The notes beneath the pieces were generated by a model. It searched no databases, had not been told where the DNA came from, and saw only the letters and a list, made by a program, of their open reading frames with translations. From positions 2,976,001 through 3,040,000 of the forward strand of contig OZ257137.1 in NCBI GenBank assembly GCA_965279115.1: DNA of 64,000 nt, given 5' to 3'. Of the stretch, positions 14,320-23,614 are shown piece by piece. Each line of letters starts with the position of its first letter. The stretch's first letter is position 1. The stretch is from JAEUOS01 sp965279115 (GTDB lineage Bacteria > Pseudomonadota > Gammaproteobacteria > Burkholderiales > JAEUOS01). The position numbers were made by a program, and so were the translations under genes.

Positions 14320-16653
14320 ATGGCGTCAAAATTTGGCGTGGGCCAGTCCGTTCGGCGTGTCGAAGACCAGCGATTTCTGGTCGGCGCCGGGCGATATGTG
14401 GGCGATCTGAACCTGCCTCGCCAGTGTTTCGGCGTACCGGTGCTGTCTCCGCATGCCCATGCCTTGATCCGCGGTATCGATGTGTCCGCGGCAGTGGCGG
14501 TTGACGGCGTGGTTTGCGTTCTCACCGGCGCGGATGCGCTGGCGGATGGTCTTGGCGGGTTTCCTCCACTTTTCATGCCCGAGGATATGGGCGGGCCGAA
14601 GGGGTACCGGACCTCGCGGCCCTTGCTGGTGTCCGACCGCGTACGTTGCGTTGGCGACCGGGTGGCGTATGTGGTGGCGGAGACCCTCGCGCAAGCCCGC
14701 CGGGCGGCCGACCTGGTGGAAGTCGACTACGACCCTTTGCCGGCGGTGGTCGACGTGGAAGACGCCTTGAAGCCCGGCGCGCCGCTGCTGCACGAAGAAT
14801 GTAAAACCAACGTCTGCTGCGGCTTGATGTTCGGCAACAAGGATGCGACCGATGCCGCTTTTGCCGTCGCCCACCATGTCACCACCATTCGGCTGGAAAG
14901 CAATCGCATCTCTGCGAACTCCATCGAACCGCGCTGCGCCATCGGCGACTACAACCGCGCCGATGACAGTTACACCATTCATTCCAGCAACCAGAATCCG
15001 CATGGCATGCGCAAGATGCTGGCGGATTTCATCTTCAAACTGCCGGAGAGCAAGTTCCGCGTGATTGCGCCGGACGTTGGCGGCGGCTTCGGCATGAAGG
15101 CGGATGCCTATCCCGACGACGGCCTGGTGCTGTGGGCCTCACGGCGTTGCGGTCGGCCAGTCAAATGGGTGGCGACGCGTTCCGAAAGCCTGTTGGGCGA
15201 TAACCACGGTCGCGACCAGGTCGTGTACGGCGAGATGGCGCTTGACGCCAACGGCAAGATCCTGGGCATCCGCGCAAAGTCACTGCATGGATTCGGCGCC
15301 TATGTCGTATCGGCCGCTGTCGCGCCGTTGGCAATGGCCTTGCGCTTCATTCCCAGCGTTTACGACGTCAAGGCGTTTCATGGCGTCAATCAGGGCATAT
15401 TCACCAATACCTCGCCAACCGGTCCGTATCGCGGCGCAGGCCGACCGGAGGCGACGTATCTCGTCGAACGCTTGCTCGACAAGGCGGCCGGCGAACTGGG
15501 GATCGACCGGGTGGATTTGCGTCGTCGCAACCTGATTTCACCGGCGCAGTTTCCCTACGCCACCCAGACGGGCTTCGTCTATGACAGCGGCGACTTCAAC
15601 GGCATTCTGGATCGTTGTCTGAAGCTCGCTGACTGGGACGGCTTCGAGGCGCGCAAGGCGGCCTCCGCAGCCACCGGGAAACTGCGCGGCCGGGCGGTGT
15701 CCTTCTTCATCGAGCAAGGCGGCATCTTCAACGACCGGATGGAGATCCGCTTCTCGGCCACTGGTGCGGTGGCGATCGTGGCCGGCACCCATTCGCACGG
15801 GCAGGGCCATGCCACGGTGTTCGCGCAAATGGTGGCCGAATGGCTGGGTGTGCCCATGGACACCATCCGCTATGTCCAGGGTGATACCGACCAGGTGCCG
15901 TTCGGACGTGGAACCTATGCGGCGCGCAGCTCGATGATCGGCGGTTGCTCGCTGCGCATCGCGGCCGATGTAATCATCGAGAAGGGCAAGAAGATGGCGG
16001 CGCGTCTCATGGAAGTCGCGCCCACCGATATCGAGTTCACCGACGGCAGGTTCGTCGTGTCCGGCACCGATAAATCGATGAAGATGACCGATGTCGCCAA
16101 GGCCTTCTACGCGCCCGGTGGCCTGCCAAAAGAGTTCGGCCTGGGGCTCGATGGCAGCGGCTCCTGGGCCGCCGAGCCGCCGAACTTTCCGAACGGATGC
16201 CACGCCTGCGAGGTCGAGGTCGACCCGCGCACTGGTGAAGTCGCCATCGGCGTGTATACGGCGGTCGATGATGTGGGCCGGGCCCTCAACCCGATGATCT
16301 GCGAAGGTCAGATCCAGGGCGGCATCGCGCAAGGGTTAGGCCAGGCAATGATGGAAAAGGTGGTGTACGACCGTGAGACCGGGCAAATGTTGTCCGGCTC
16401 CTTTACCGACTACGCCATGCCGCGCGCCGACGACATGCCGGAACTGCGGCTCGAACTCGCCGAGATTCCCAGCACGACCAACCCCTTGGGCGTGAAAGCG
16501 GTAGGTGAGTCGGGCACGATCGGTGCGCCGGCAACCTTGATCAACGCCATCCTTGACGCGCTGAATCCCCTCGGCGTGAAGCACATGGACATGCCGGCCA
16601 GCCCGCATCGTGTCTGGCAGGCGATTCGCCAGGCGCAGGCAACGGGGGGCTGA
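14320..16653 (+). CDS. Molybdopterin hydroxylase large subunit (xanthine oxidase family)
   Basis: 777 aa with an AAGGAG ribosome site; the start is MASKFGVGQSVRRVEDQRFLVG. The N-terminal fused-hammerhead domain is followed by the Mo-pterin domains: DVGGGFGMKADAYPDD, TGPYRGAGRPEATYLVERLLD, GTHSHGQGHATVFAQM and the C-terminal AVGESGTIGAPATL, with the catalytic Glu in GESG. The active-site loop PYRGAGRPE replaces the VAYRCSFR of true CO dehydrogenase, so it is a form II aromatic or heteroaromatic hydroxylase or aldehyde oxidoreductase. It uses water as oxygen source. The FeS and FAD subunits are encoded at 18.4-19.6 kb in the same operon. Confidence 0.93.
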   Translation: MASKFGVGQSVRRVEDQRFLVGAGRYVGDLNLPRQCFGVPVLSPHAHALIRGIDVSAAVAVDGVVCVLTGADALADGLGGFPPLFMPEDMGGPKGYRTSRPLLVSDRVRCVGDRVAYVVAETLAQARRAADLVEVDYDPLPAVVDVEDALKPGAPLLHEECKTNVCCGLMFGNKDATDAAFAVAHHVTTIRLESNRISANSIEPRCAIGDYNRADDSYTIHSSNQNPHGMRKMLADFIFKLPESKFRVIAPDVGGGFGMKADAYPDDGLVLWASRRCGRPVKWVATRSESLLGDNHGRDQVVYGEMALDANGKILGIRAKSLHGFGAYVVSAAVAPLAMALRFIPSVYDVKAFHGVNQGIFTNTSPTGPYRGAGRPEATYLVERLLDKAAGELGIDRVDLRRRNLISPAQFPYATQTGFVYDSGDFNGILDRCLKLADWDGFEARKAASAATGKLRGRAVSFFIEQGGIFNDRMEIRFSATGAVAIVAGTHSHGQGHATVFAQMVAEWLGVPMDTIRYVQGDTDQVPFGRGTYAARSSMIGGCSLRIAADVIIEKGKKMAARLMEVAPTDIEFTDGRFVVSGTDKSMKMTDVAKAFYAPGGLPKEFGLGLDGSGSWAAEPPNFPNGCHACEVEVDPRTGEVAIGVYTAVDDVGRALNPMICEGQIQGGIAQGLGQAMMEKVVYDRETGQMLSGSFTDYAMPRADDMPELRLELAEIPSTTNPLGVKAVGESGTIGAPATLINAILDALNPLGVKHMDMPASPHRVWQAIRQAQATGG

Positions 16654-16657
16654 GGCC

Positions 16658-17416
16658 ATGGCGCGACTCGATGGAAAAGTGGTGCTGGTCACCGGCGCGG
16701 CCGGCGGGCTTGGCCGGGCCACGGCGGTGCGCTGCGCGGCCGAGGGTGCGCGCCTCGCGATTACCGACATCGATGCCGCAGGGTTGGCCGAAACCGCTGC
16801 CCAGATCGGTGCAGCCGCCACCGTCTCGTGTGTCGGCGACATCACCGATGCCGCCACCATCGACCGCTTGGCCACGGATGCCGTGGGCGCCTTCGGCGCC
16901 ATCCATGGCCTGTGCAACGTCGCCGGCATCCTCGGTGCCGGCGGCCCGCTGGAGAGCTACAAGCCGGCCGATTTCGATCGCATCATGCATGTGAACTGCA
17001 TGTCGCACCTGCTCGCCATCCAGCGCGTGGTGCCGGAGATGCGACGCTCTGGCGGCGGCTCCATAGTCAATGTGGCCTCAGTCGGTGCCCTGGTTGCATT
17101 GCCCTTCATGGCCGTCTACTGCGCCTCGAAAGCAGCCGTGTTGGGCCTGACCCGCGCAGTCGCTCTGGAAGTCGGCCCTGACATCCGCTGCAATGCCATT
17201 TGTCCGGGGGGTATCGATACCCCGATGGCGGGCAACTTCCTGGCCCAGTTTCCCGATCGCGACGAAATGGTCGGCAAGCTGGTCGGCCGGCAGATCATCA
17301 AGAGATTCGCCAAGCCTGAGGAGTTGGCGGAAATGCTGTTGTTCCTGGTGAGCGACGAAGCCTCGTTTGTCACCGGGTCAGTCATCGCGGCCGAAGCCGG
17401 CCATACCGCCTGGTAG
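16658..17416 (+). CDS. Short-chain dehydrogenase/reductase
   Basis: 252 aa, classical SDR. The nucleotide-binding TGAAGGLG is near residue 12, NVAGIL is at the NNAG position, and the catalytic Ser lies in NVASVGALVAL with YCASK as the YxxxK motif. PGGIDTPM follows. It starts five bases after the hydroxylase large subunit. It could oxidise or reduce a hydroxyl/keto group of the same pathway. Confidence 0.92.
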   Translation: MARLDGKVVLVTGAAGGLGRATAVRCAAEGARLAITDIDAAGLAETAAQIGAAATVSCVGDITDAATIDRLATDAVGAFGAIHGLCNVAGILGAGGPLESYKPADFDRIMHVNCMSHLLAIQRVVPEMRRSGGGSIVNVASVGALVALPFMAVYCASKAAVLGLTRAVALEVGPDIRCNAICPGGIDTPMAGNFLAQFPDRDEMVGKLVGRQIIKRFAKPEELAEMLLFLVSDEASFVTGSVIAAEAGHTAW

Positions 17417-17443
17417 TACCCATTCAAAATCAAAGGAGACCCC

Positions 17444-18361
17444 ATGAAACCGCTTTCACTGTTTACCAAGCTTCTCGCCATCCCCCTTGTAGCCCTTGCC
17501 TGCAACGCCGGCGCGCAGACGAAGCTCAACGTCGGCTACGTTCTTGCGGGCGATTGGGTGCCAGCCCTCATTGCCAAGGACAAGGGCTTTTTCGAAAAGC
17601 GCAGGCTTGATGTCACCCTGACCAGGGTCGCGCTTGTGCCTAGCATTCCGCCGTCCATCGTGGCCGGCAGTCTGGATATCGGCGTCAGTACTCCTACCGT
17701 GCTTTTCGATGCTGCCGAGGGTGGTATCGACGTGATGGCCATCGCCGGCGGAACCCGCTTCACCAAGGAGGCGCCGGTATTCAGCATCGTCGGTCGCACC
17801 GGTGTGACTATCGCGAACGCGAAGGACCTGGAAGGCAAGAGAATCGGCGTGCCTGGTGTGCGCAGCATCGCCGACGTGATTTTCCGCAAGTGGCTGCTGC
17901 AGAATGGCGTGCAGCCCGGGAAGATGAGCATCGTCGAGACGCCGTTCCCGCAAATGCGCGACATGCTCAAGGGTGGAACCGTGGATGCGGTCGCGGTACT
18001 TGAGCCATTCCGCTCACGCATCGTCTCCGATGGCACCGGATTTCGGGTCGCCGACTACGCGGCTGAAGTCAATCCGGACCTGATTGGCGGTGTCTGGATC
18101 GCAAAGGGAGAGTGGGCGCGCAAGAATCCGGACCAGGTCCAGGCGTTCCGCGATGCGCTCGCCGAAGCGATCAGGTTCACGCAGACCAACGTCGAAGAGG
18201 CGCGCGCCATCGAACTCAAGCACCTGGGCTTCAATTCGCCGAGGTTTCCGCCGTACTCGCTGACTGTGCCGGCTGCCGATCTGGAGGTTTACTCCAAGAT
18301 GAGCCAGGAAGTCGGCTACATGAAAAAGCCCATCGATGTCTCCAAGCTGATCGCGAAGTGA
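17444..18361 (+). CDS. NitT/TauT-type ABC transporter substrate-binding protein
   Basis: 305 aa with a Sec signal peptide (MKPLSLFTKLLAIPLVALACNAGAQ). It has an NMT1/SsuA-like fold: NVGYVLAGDWVPALIAKDKGFFEKRRLDVTL, then SIPPSIVAGSLDIG and GKRIGVPGVRS. It belongs with the ATPase and two permeases at 19.6-22.0 kb, from which it is separated by the FeS and FAD hydroxylase subunit genes. It probably captures the aromatic substrate of this operon. Confidence 0.9.
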   Translation: MKPLSLFTKLLAIPLVALACNAGAQTKLNVGYVLAGDWVPALIAKDKGFFEKRRLDVTLTRVALVPSIPPSIVAGSLDIGVSTPTVLFDAAEGGIDVMAIAGGTRFTKEAPVFSIVGRTGVTIANAKDLEGKRIGVPGVRSIADVIFRKWLLQNGVQPGKMSIVETPFPQMRDMLKGGTVDAVAVLEPFRSRIVSDGTGFRVADYAAEVNPDLIGGVWIAKGEWARKNPDQVQAFRDALAEAIRFTQTNVEEARAIELKHLGFNSPRFPPYSLTVPAADLEVYSKMSQEVGYMKKPIDVSKLIAK

Positions 18362-18367
18362 GTTGAC

Positions 18368-18856
18368 ATGGGCATCCAGGTTTCGATGATCCTGAACGGC
18401 CGCCCGGTCAAGTCCATGGTTGCGCCGTCCACCTTGCTGGTGGAGTTTCTGCGCGAGGACCAGGGGTTGACAGGCACCCACGTGGGTTGCGACACGTCGC
18501 AATGTGGCGCCTGTACCGTCCACCTCGATGGCGTGGCGGTCAAATCCTGCAGCGTGCTTGCGGCGCGCGCTGACGGCGCTACGGTGACCACCATCGAAGG
18601 TGTCGCGGCCGCGGATGGCACCCTGCACCCGATGCAGGAGGCCTTTCGCGAACATCACGGCTTGCAATGCGGCTATTGCACCCCCGGGATGATCATGAGC
18701 GCGCTCGACCTGGTGCGCCGCCACCCCGGCGCGACCGAGGAGACCATCCGCAAGGAACTCGACGGCAACCTGTGTCGCTGCACCGGGTACACCAACATCG
18801 TCAAGGCGGTGCATGCCGGCGCCGCCGCCATGGCAGGGAGTTCGGCGCATGCATGA
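18368..18856 (+). CDS. Molybdenum hydroxylase small subunit, two [2Fe-2S] clusters
   Basis: 162 aa. The plant-type ferredoxin cluster ligands are in GCDTSQCGACTVHLDG plus a later Cys (C-x4-C-x2-C-x11-C), and the second cluster is in QCGYCTPGM and NLCRCTGY. It relays electrons from the Mo site to FAD. Its 3' end overlaps the FAD subunit gene by eight bases. It is the CoxS/NdhS-type partner of the large subunit at 14.3 kb. Confidence 0.94.
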   Translation: MGIQVSMILNGRPVKSMVAPSTLLVEFLREDQGLTGTHVGCDTSQCGACTVHLDGVAVKSCSVLAARADGATVTTIEGVAAADGTLHPMQEAFREHHGLQCGYCTPGMIMSALDLVRRHPGATEETIRKELDGNLCRCTGYTNIVKAVHAGAAAMAGSSAHA

Positions 18857-19652
18857 TTTCGAACTAGTCCGCGCCATCGAGCTGGCAGGCGCACGCGCGG
18901 CGCTCGAGGGCACTGACGAGGCGCGACTGATCGCCGGAGGCCAGACCCTGGTTCCGTCCATGAAGCACGGGCTCGTTCGTCCGTCCAGACTCGTGGATCT
19001 CGCGCGAGTCCCCGGCCTGCGGGGAATCTCCGTCACGGATGGTGGGTTGCGCATCGGTGCCATGACCACGCATGCCGAAGTGGCCGCTTCCCCCGAGGTG
19101 CGCCAGCGACTACCGGCTCTGGCAAGCCTTGCCGAAGGGATCGGCGACCGCATGGTACGCAACCTCGGCACCTTGGGCGGCTCGGTCGCCAACAACGACC
19201 CCGCGGCCGACTATCCTGCAGCCGTTGTCGCTCTGGGCGCCACTGTCGTCACCGACCGGCGCAGCATCGCAGCGGACGATTTTTTCACGGGCATGTTTTC
19301 CACTGCCCTGGAACCGTCAGAGATCGTTGTGGCGATCGAGTTTCCGATCCCCCGCAGGGCCGGTTACTCCAAGTTCCGCAATCCGGCCTCGCGCTACGCC
19401 GTAACCGGGGTTTTCGTTGCGCAGTTCGCGGACGCCGTGCGCGTTGCTGTCACTGGCGCGGCTGGATGCGTGTTCCGGTTCGGCGCGATGGAAGCAGCGC
19501 TGGCTCGCTCGTTCACGCCACTGGCCACCGAAGCCGTAACGCTCGCGGTCGATGACCTGATCGCCGATATCCACGCCTCGCCTGAGTACCGGGCCAACCT
19601 CGCAGTCGTCGTGTCTTCGCGCGCGGTCGAACAGGCGCTATGGCAACGGTGA
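18849..19652 (+). CDS. Molybdenum hydroxylase FAD-binding (medium) subunit
   Basis: 267 aa from the ATG at 18849. FAD-binding motifs of the CoxM type are LIAGGQTLVPSMK near the N-terminus and RNLGTLGGSVANNDPAADYP in the middle. It accepts electrons from the FeS subunit. It overlaps both neighbours, by 8 and 13 bases, so the Fe-S, FAD and ATPase genes are translationally coupled. Confidence 0.93.
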   Translation: MHDFELVRAIELAGARAALEGTDEARLIAGGQTLVPSMKHGLVRPSRLVDLARVPGLRGISVTDGGLRIGAMTTHAEVAASPEVRQRLPALASLAEGIGDRMVRNLGTLGGSVANNDPAADYPAAVVALGATVVTDRRSIAADDFFTGMFSTALEPSEIVVAIEFPIPRRAGYSKFRNPASRYAVTGVFVAQFADAVRVAVTGAAGCVFRFGAMEAALARSFTPLATEAVTLAVDDLIADIHASPEYRANLAVVVSSRAVEQALWQR

Positions 19653-20455
19653 TCGGCCTGGCCCTGCCGCGCGGCCAGACGGATGCTCGCAAGACGGATG
19701 CGCCGGCCCTGTCGGTCGAACGCGTTGCCATGCGCTTCGGCAACGCGGCCCCGGTGCTCTCCGACATCAGCTTCGAGGTCGCGGAAGGCGAATTTCTGTG
19801 CATCGTGGGGCCTTCGGGTTGTGGCAAGACCACCCTCTTGCGCATGCTTGCGGGCCTCACCTTGCCCACGCAGGGAAACCTGCGTTTCCAGGGCGAAGCG
19901 ATTCGGGAACCTTCGCGTGACCGCGCGATCGTCTTCCAGGACTACACCAAGGCGCTTCTCGGCTGGCGTACCGTGGCCGGGAATGTTTCGTTAAGCCTGG
20001 AAGCCTGCGGTGTGTCAGACGCCGAGCGCCCGGCGCGAATTGAAGAGCTGCTGGCCAAGATGGGCCTCTCGCACGCAGCGGAACGCTTCCCCAACCAGCT
20101 CTCCGGCGGAATGCAGCAGCGCGTGCAGATCGCACGCTGCCTCGCGCAGCGGCCGCGCCTGCTCCTGATGGACGAACCGTTTGGCGCCCTCGACGCCATC
20201 ACACGGCAGACCTTGCAGGATGAAGTCGCGCGCCTGGCGGCCGAGTCGGGCACCACGGTTGTGTTCATCACCCATGATCTTGAAGAAGCCATCTACCTGG
20301 GCGATCGCGTCATCGTACTGGCGGCGAACCCCGGGCGGATCGCGGAGCAGATCGAGGTGGGCATCGCACGGCCGCGAACGCAGCTTGAGACGCGCGAAGA
20401 CCCACGTTTTCTGGCGCATCGCCACCGCTTGTTCGGCCTGTTGCAGGACCACTGA
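19640..20455 (+). CDS. NitT/TauT-type ABC transporter ATP-binding protein
   Basis: 271 aa. Walker A is GPSGCGKTT, the signature LSGGMQQRVQIARCLAQ, Walker B LLLMDEPFGALD and the H-loop VFITHDLEEA. An N-terminal extension of about 30 residues precedes the nucleotide-binding domain. The permease genes follow directly. Confidence 0.92.
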   Translation: MATVIGLALPRGQTDARKTDAPALSVERVAMRFGNAAPVLSDISFEVAEGEFLCIVGPSGCGKTTLLRMLAGLTLPTQGNLRFQGEAIREPSRDRAIVFQDYTKALLGWRTVAGNVSLSLEACGVSDAERPARIEELLAKMGLSHAAERFPNQLSGGMQQRVQIARCLAQRPRLLLMDEPFGALDAITRQTLQDEVARLAAESGTTVVFITHDLEEAIYLGDRVIVLAANPGRIAEQIEVGIARPRTQLETREDPRFLAHRHRLFGLLQDH

Positions 20456-20456
20456 C

Positions 20457-21212
20457 ATGCCGAACGCGATTCGTGGCTGGGTGATCCCGGTGTTTCTGGT
20501 ACTGGCATGGGAGTTGGGCAGCCGCGCCGGGGTGCTGCCGCCGGACTCGACGTCCCGGCCTACGGCCATCGTTGTCGCTGCGGCGCATGGTTTGACAGAT
20601 GGTTCGATCCTTCTGGCCACGTGGCAGACCCTGGAAGCAGCGCTCCTCGGGTTCGCGATCGCCACGATGCTTGGGGTTTCGCTGGGCGTTGCTCTCGGGC
20701 TCTTCCCAAGACTCGAGTCGATGGTGGGGCCTTGCATCGACGCACTGCGGCCAGTGCCTTCGGTGGCCCTGATCCCGCTCGCACTCCTGATGTTCGGGTT
20801 TGGCCTGAAGTTGGAGGCGTCAGTAGTGGCATTCGCCAGCGTTTGGCCGGTCCTGCTCATGACCATCGCCGCGGTGCGGGGCATCGACCCACGTTTGCTG
20901 GAGGTGGGACGGGTATTGTGCCTGCCGCCGCTTGCGCGATTGCGGAAGATCATCCTGCCTGCCGCGCTCGGGCGTATCGTGGTCGGCTTGCGGGTGTCGC
21001 TGGCGATCTCGCTGGTGGTGGCTGTCACTGTGGAGATCGTGCTCAATCCGCGCGGCCTGGGGCATGCGCTGATGGGCGCACAACAGGCCATGCGTTCCGA
21101 CGTGATGTACGCACAGCTGGTATGGCTGGGCCTGGTGGGCTGGAGCCTGAATGCCCTGACGCACCTGGCGACCCGGGCGTGGCCAGGCATGAACGACGCG
21201 GGGGAGGCGTGA
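20457..21212 (+). CDS. NitT/TauT-type ABC transporter permease (first)
   Basis: 251 aa from the ATG at 20457, one base after the ATPase stop. About six membrane segments, with the binding-protein-dependent loop motif VRGIDPRLLEVGRVLCLPPLARLRKIILPAALG contacting the ATPase. It is adjacent to a second, related permease, so the pore is probably a heterodimer, which is unusual since this family often uses one permease. Confidence 0.9.
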   Translation: MPNAIRGWVIPVFLVLAWELGSRAGVLPPDSTSRPTAIVVAAAHGLTDGSILLATWQTLEAALLGFAIATMLGVSLGVALGLFPRLESMVGPCIDALRPVPSVALIPLALLMFGFGLKLEASVVAFASVWPVLLMTIAAVRGIDPRLLEVGRVLCLPPLARLRKIILPAALGRIVVGLRVSLAISLVVAVTVEIVLNPRGLGHALMGAQQAMRSDVMYAQLVWLGLVGWSLNALTHLATRAWPGMNDAGEA

Positions 21213-21964
21213 TGCTGCGCCGGTTTCATCTTGACGCCGTGGCGTTTGCCGCTGGTCTGCTGTTGCTCTGGCATGTGCTAGCTGACTACAAGATCATTTC
21301 GCCGGTGTTCTTTCCTTCCCCGGGACGCACATTTGCCGAACTGGCAGGCCGTTTCGCCGATGGCAGCATCTGGGAACCACTTGGCCAGACCACCCTGCGC
21401 ATGATCTATGGCTGGCTGGCAGCGTGTCTGCTGGGGGTCGTGATTGGCGCGGCGGTCGGCAGTTCGCGCACGATGCGCGCGTATCTGGAGCCGCTGCTGG
21501 AGTTCATCCGGCCATTGCCGGCTTCCGCCATCATTCCGGTGGCTATCCTGTTTTTCGGGTTGTCGAACCAGATGTCCACGGCGGTGATCGCTTTCGGCTC
21601 GATCTGGCCGGTGCTGCTCGCCAGCGTGCATGGTTTCGCCAATGTCGAACCGCGCCTGGTTGAGGTTGCCTCCGTCCTGCGCATGTCACGCATCACGACG
21701 ATCATGAAGATCTCGATCCCATCGGCCATGCCGGACATACTGGCCGGCGCGCGGGTGAGCCTGTCCATCGCGCTGATTCTCGCGATCGTCACGGAGATGC
21801 AGGCATCCCTGCCCGGCCTGGGCCAGGACATCCTGCTCGCGCAACGATCGTTTCGCAGCCCTGCGCTGTACGCGGGCGTCGTGATGCTCGGCATGGTCGG
21901 CTTTGTTGCCAACGCATGCCTGGTGGCGGTCGAGCGACGCATGCTGCGCTGGCGCGTCGCTTGA
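21212..21964 (+). CDS. NitT/TauT-type ABC transporter permease (second)
   Basis: 250 aa; the ATG shares a base with the previous TGA. It has the same architecture as the first permease, with VHGFANVEPRLVEVASVLRMSRI as the EAA-type loop and FIRPLPASAIIPVAILFFG in the membrane core. It completes the importer whose binding protein is at 17.4 kb. Confidence 0.9.
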   Translation: MLRRFHLDAVAFAAGLLLLWHVLADYKIISPVFFPSPGRTFAELAGRFADGSIWEPLGQTTLRMIYGWLAACLLGVVIGAAVGSSRTMRAYLEPLLEFIRPLPASAIIPVAILFFGLSNQMSTAVIAFGSIWPVLLASVHGFANVEPRLVEVASVLRMSRITTIMKISIPSAMPDILAGARVSLSIALILAIVTEMQASLPGLGQDILLAQRSFRSPALYAGVVMLGMVGFVANACLVAVERRMLRWRVA

Positions 21965-21994
21965 ATCCGGCGTGAATCGGACGGAAGGAACAAA

Positions 21995-22420
21995 ATGATC
22001 AAGACGATTGGGGTAGCGCATTTTTCGATACCGGTTACTGATGTTGCCAGAAGCAAAGCCTTTTATTGCGAAGTCCTGGGCATGACAGAAGTGGCGGATA
22101 TTGCACCGATGGGAATGGTGTTTCTCGATTGCGGTGGAATGTGTTTTGTACTGGTCAAGGTCGATGCGCCGATTTCGACTGCTGGAGTGCGCAACGTGCA
22201 CCACGCTTTTCGCATCGAACCGGATCAGTACGAGTCCGCCGTCGAGGAATTGAGGAGCGCCGGCGTAAAGGTTCTCTATGAGGAAGACCGCCGCGATGGT
22301 GTCATCGAAGGTCCTCGTGCCTACTTCCATGACCCCGATCAAAACACGCTAGAGATCATCGTTCTGACAGATTACGCCCGGGTTCTCAGGGAACGCTCGA
22401 CCAAAACATTGGCGCACTGA
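21995..22420 (+). CDS. VOC family (glyoxalase/extradiol dioxygenase fold) protein
   Basis: 141 aa. Two beta-alpha-beta-beta-beta modules: VAHFSIPVTDVARSKAFYCEVLGM, with a potential metal His at HF, and NVHHAFRI...DPDQNTLEII, where the final Glu is a typical ligand. The family includes lyases, isomerases and ring-cleavage dioxygenases. Its place before a hydrolase and the LigAB genes suggests a step in the same pathway; the reaction cannot be assigned. Confidence 0.85.
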   Translation: MIKTIGVAHFSIPVTDVARSKAFYCEVLGMTEVADIAPMGMVFLDCGGMCFVLVKVDAPISTAGVRNVHHAFRIEPDQYESAVEELRSAGVKVLYEEDRRDGVIEGPRAYFHDPDQNTLEIIVLTDYARVLRERSTKTLAH

Positions 22421-22468
22421 CCGGATTCCCGTCAACCGCCCCATAACAAAGACACTGCCAAATTGAAC

Positions 22469-23614
22469 ATGCCAACTACTGAACGTGCCGGACCGCGCAC
22501 GCTCGAAAACGCCAAAGCCTGGATGCACGACAAGCTGTCGAAACGAGTGCATCCCCTGGGCCTTACTGACCCCGCCGTGACTGCGTCGTTGATTGACCAA
22601 CTCGAAGGACTGGACGGTGAGCGCTGGGCCGCAGTGTGGGGTGCTGCGGGAAATCGTGCGCATGAGGCCGGGCAGTCGGTGCTGGCTAAGGGGGACCGTG
22701 CCGGCGCGCGTGAGCATTTTTTGCAGGCCTACGGATTCTTTTTCTTCGGTCGATTCCCCTGCCCGAACCACCCTGCCAAACTGGAGTGTTACCGCCGCGA
22801 GCGTGAGTCTTATGTTGCGGCTGGCCAACTGTTCGACCAGCCGTTGCAGCGCATCGTGGTGCCATTTGGCGGACGCGCTGGAGAGGGCAACGAGGTGGTG
22901 TTCTACTACCGCCGGCCCGCTGGCGTGTCGCGCCCGCAGGTAGTGGTGATGTGGGGTGGGGTTGACGCGTGGAAAGAAGAGATGACCGAGGCTTCCAATC
23001 AATTGTTGTCGCTGGGGCTGGCAACGGTGGCGCTCGACAACGTCGGCACCGGTGAGTCGCCAGTGTTCGCCGTGCCCGATGCCGAGCGGCAGTTCTTGCC
23101 GGTGCTCGACTGGATTGCGGCGCAATCCGACCTCAATGGTGCGCGCCCGGCCATTCTCGGCCGCTCGTTCGGCGGCTATTGGGCCACCAAACTGGCGCAC
23201 CTTTTCCCGGAGCGATTTAGCGCAGCCGTAAGCTGGGGTGGCGGGGCGCATTTCATGTTTCAGCGCGACTGGGTTGAAGCCTCGCGCCATCCGGAGAGCT
23301 ACCTGATGGATCTGGTGGAAACGCGCAGTCGCATGCTGGGCGCCACCAACGATCAGGAATACATTGACGCCTTCGCACGTCTGTCCCTACTTGATCAGGG
23401 AGTGCTTGACCGGCCGTGCGCACCACTGCTGCTGGTCAATGGCAAGGACGATCGGCAGTGCCCGATCGCCGATATCCACCTGTTGTTCGAGCACGGCAGT
23501 CCCAAAACCGTACGCCTGTTTCCGGGCGGGCACATGGGTTTCGGACCGTACACTGTACCTACCATTGTTGACTGGATCGCGGATCACCTTTCCCGCACAC
23601 GGAGTGCTTCATGA
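22469..23614 (+). CDS. Alpha/beta hydrolase, FrsA/2,6-dihydropseudooxynicotine hydrolase-like
   Basis: 381 aa from the ATG at 22469. A helical N-terminal lid region of about 150 residues precedes the hydrolase core. The nucleophile Ser233 is in GRSFGGYWA, the acid is in NGKDDRQ (about residues 327-328) and His355 is in PGGHMGFG. The lid-plus-core layout is that of the FrsA-like group, which includes C-C bond hydrolases of N-heterocycle catabolism. It overlaps the dioxygenase alpha gene by four bases, so it probably hydrolyses the ring-fission product or the step just before cleavage. Confidence 0.85.
   Translation: MPTTERAGPRTLENAKAWMHDKLSKRVHPLGLTDPAVTASLIDQLEGLDGERWAAVWGAAGNRAHEAGQSVLAKGDRAGAREHFLQAYGFFFFGRFPCPNHPAKLECYRRERESYVAAGQLFDQPLQRIVVPFGGRAGEGNEVVFYYRRPAGVSRPQVVVMWGGVDAWKEEMTEASNQLLSLGLATVALDNVGTGESPVFAVPDAERQFLPVLDWIAAQSDLNGARPAILGRSFGGYWATKLAHLFPERFSAAVSWGGGAHFMFQRDWVEASRHPESYLMDLVETRSRMLGATNDQEYIDAFARLSLLDQGVLDRPCAPLLLVNGKDDRQCPIADIHLLFEHGSPKTVRLFPGGHMGFGPYTVPTIVDWIADHLSRTRSAS

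Noticed and set aside
14320..19652. Aerobic CO dehydrogenase (coxMSL)
   Set aside because: The active-site loop reads PYRGAGRPE and lacks the VAYRCSFR loop of true CoxL, and no cox accessory genes are nearby. It is better called a form II Mo hydroxylase.
20507..21211. Upstream extension of the second permease gene (485-codon frame)
   Set aside because: The first 235 codons overlap the first permease in another frame and have no membrane or family pattern; the ATG at 21212 coupled to the previous stop is the natural start.
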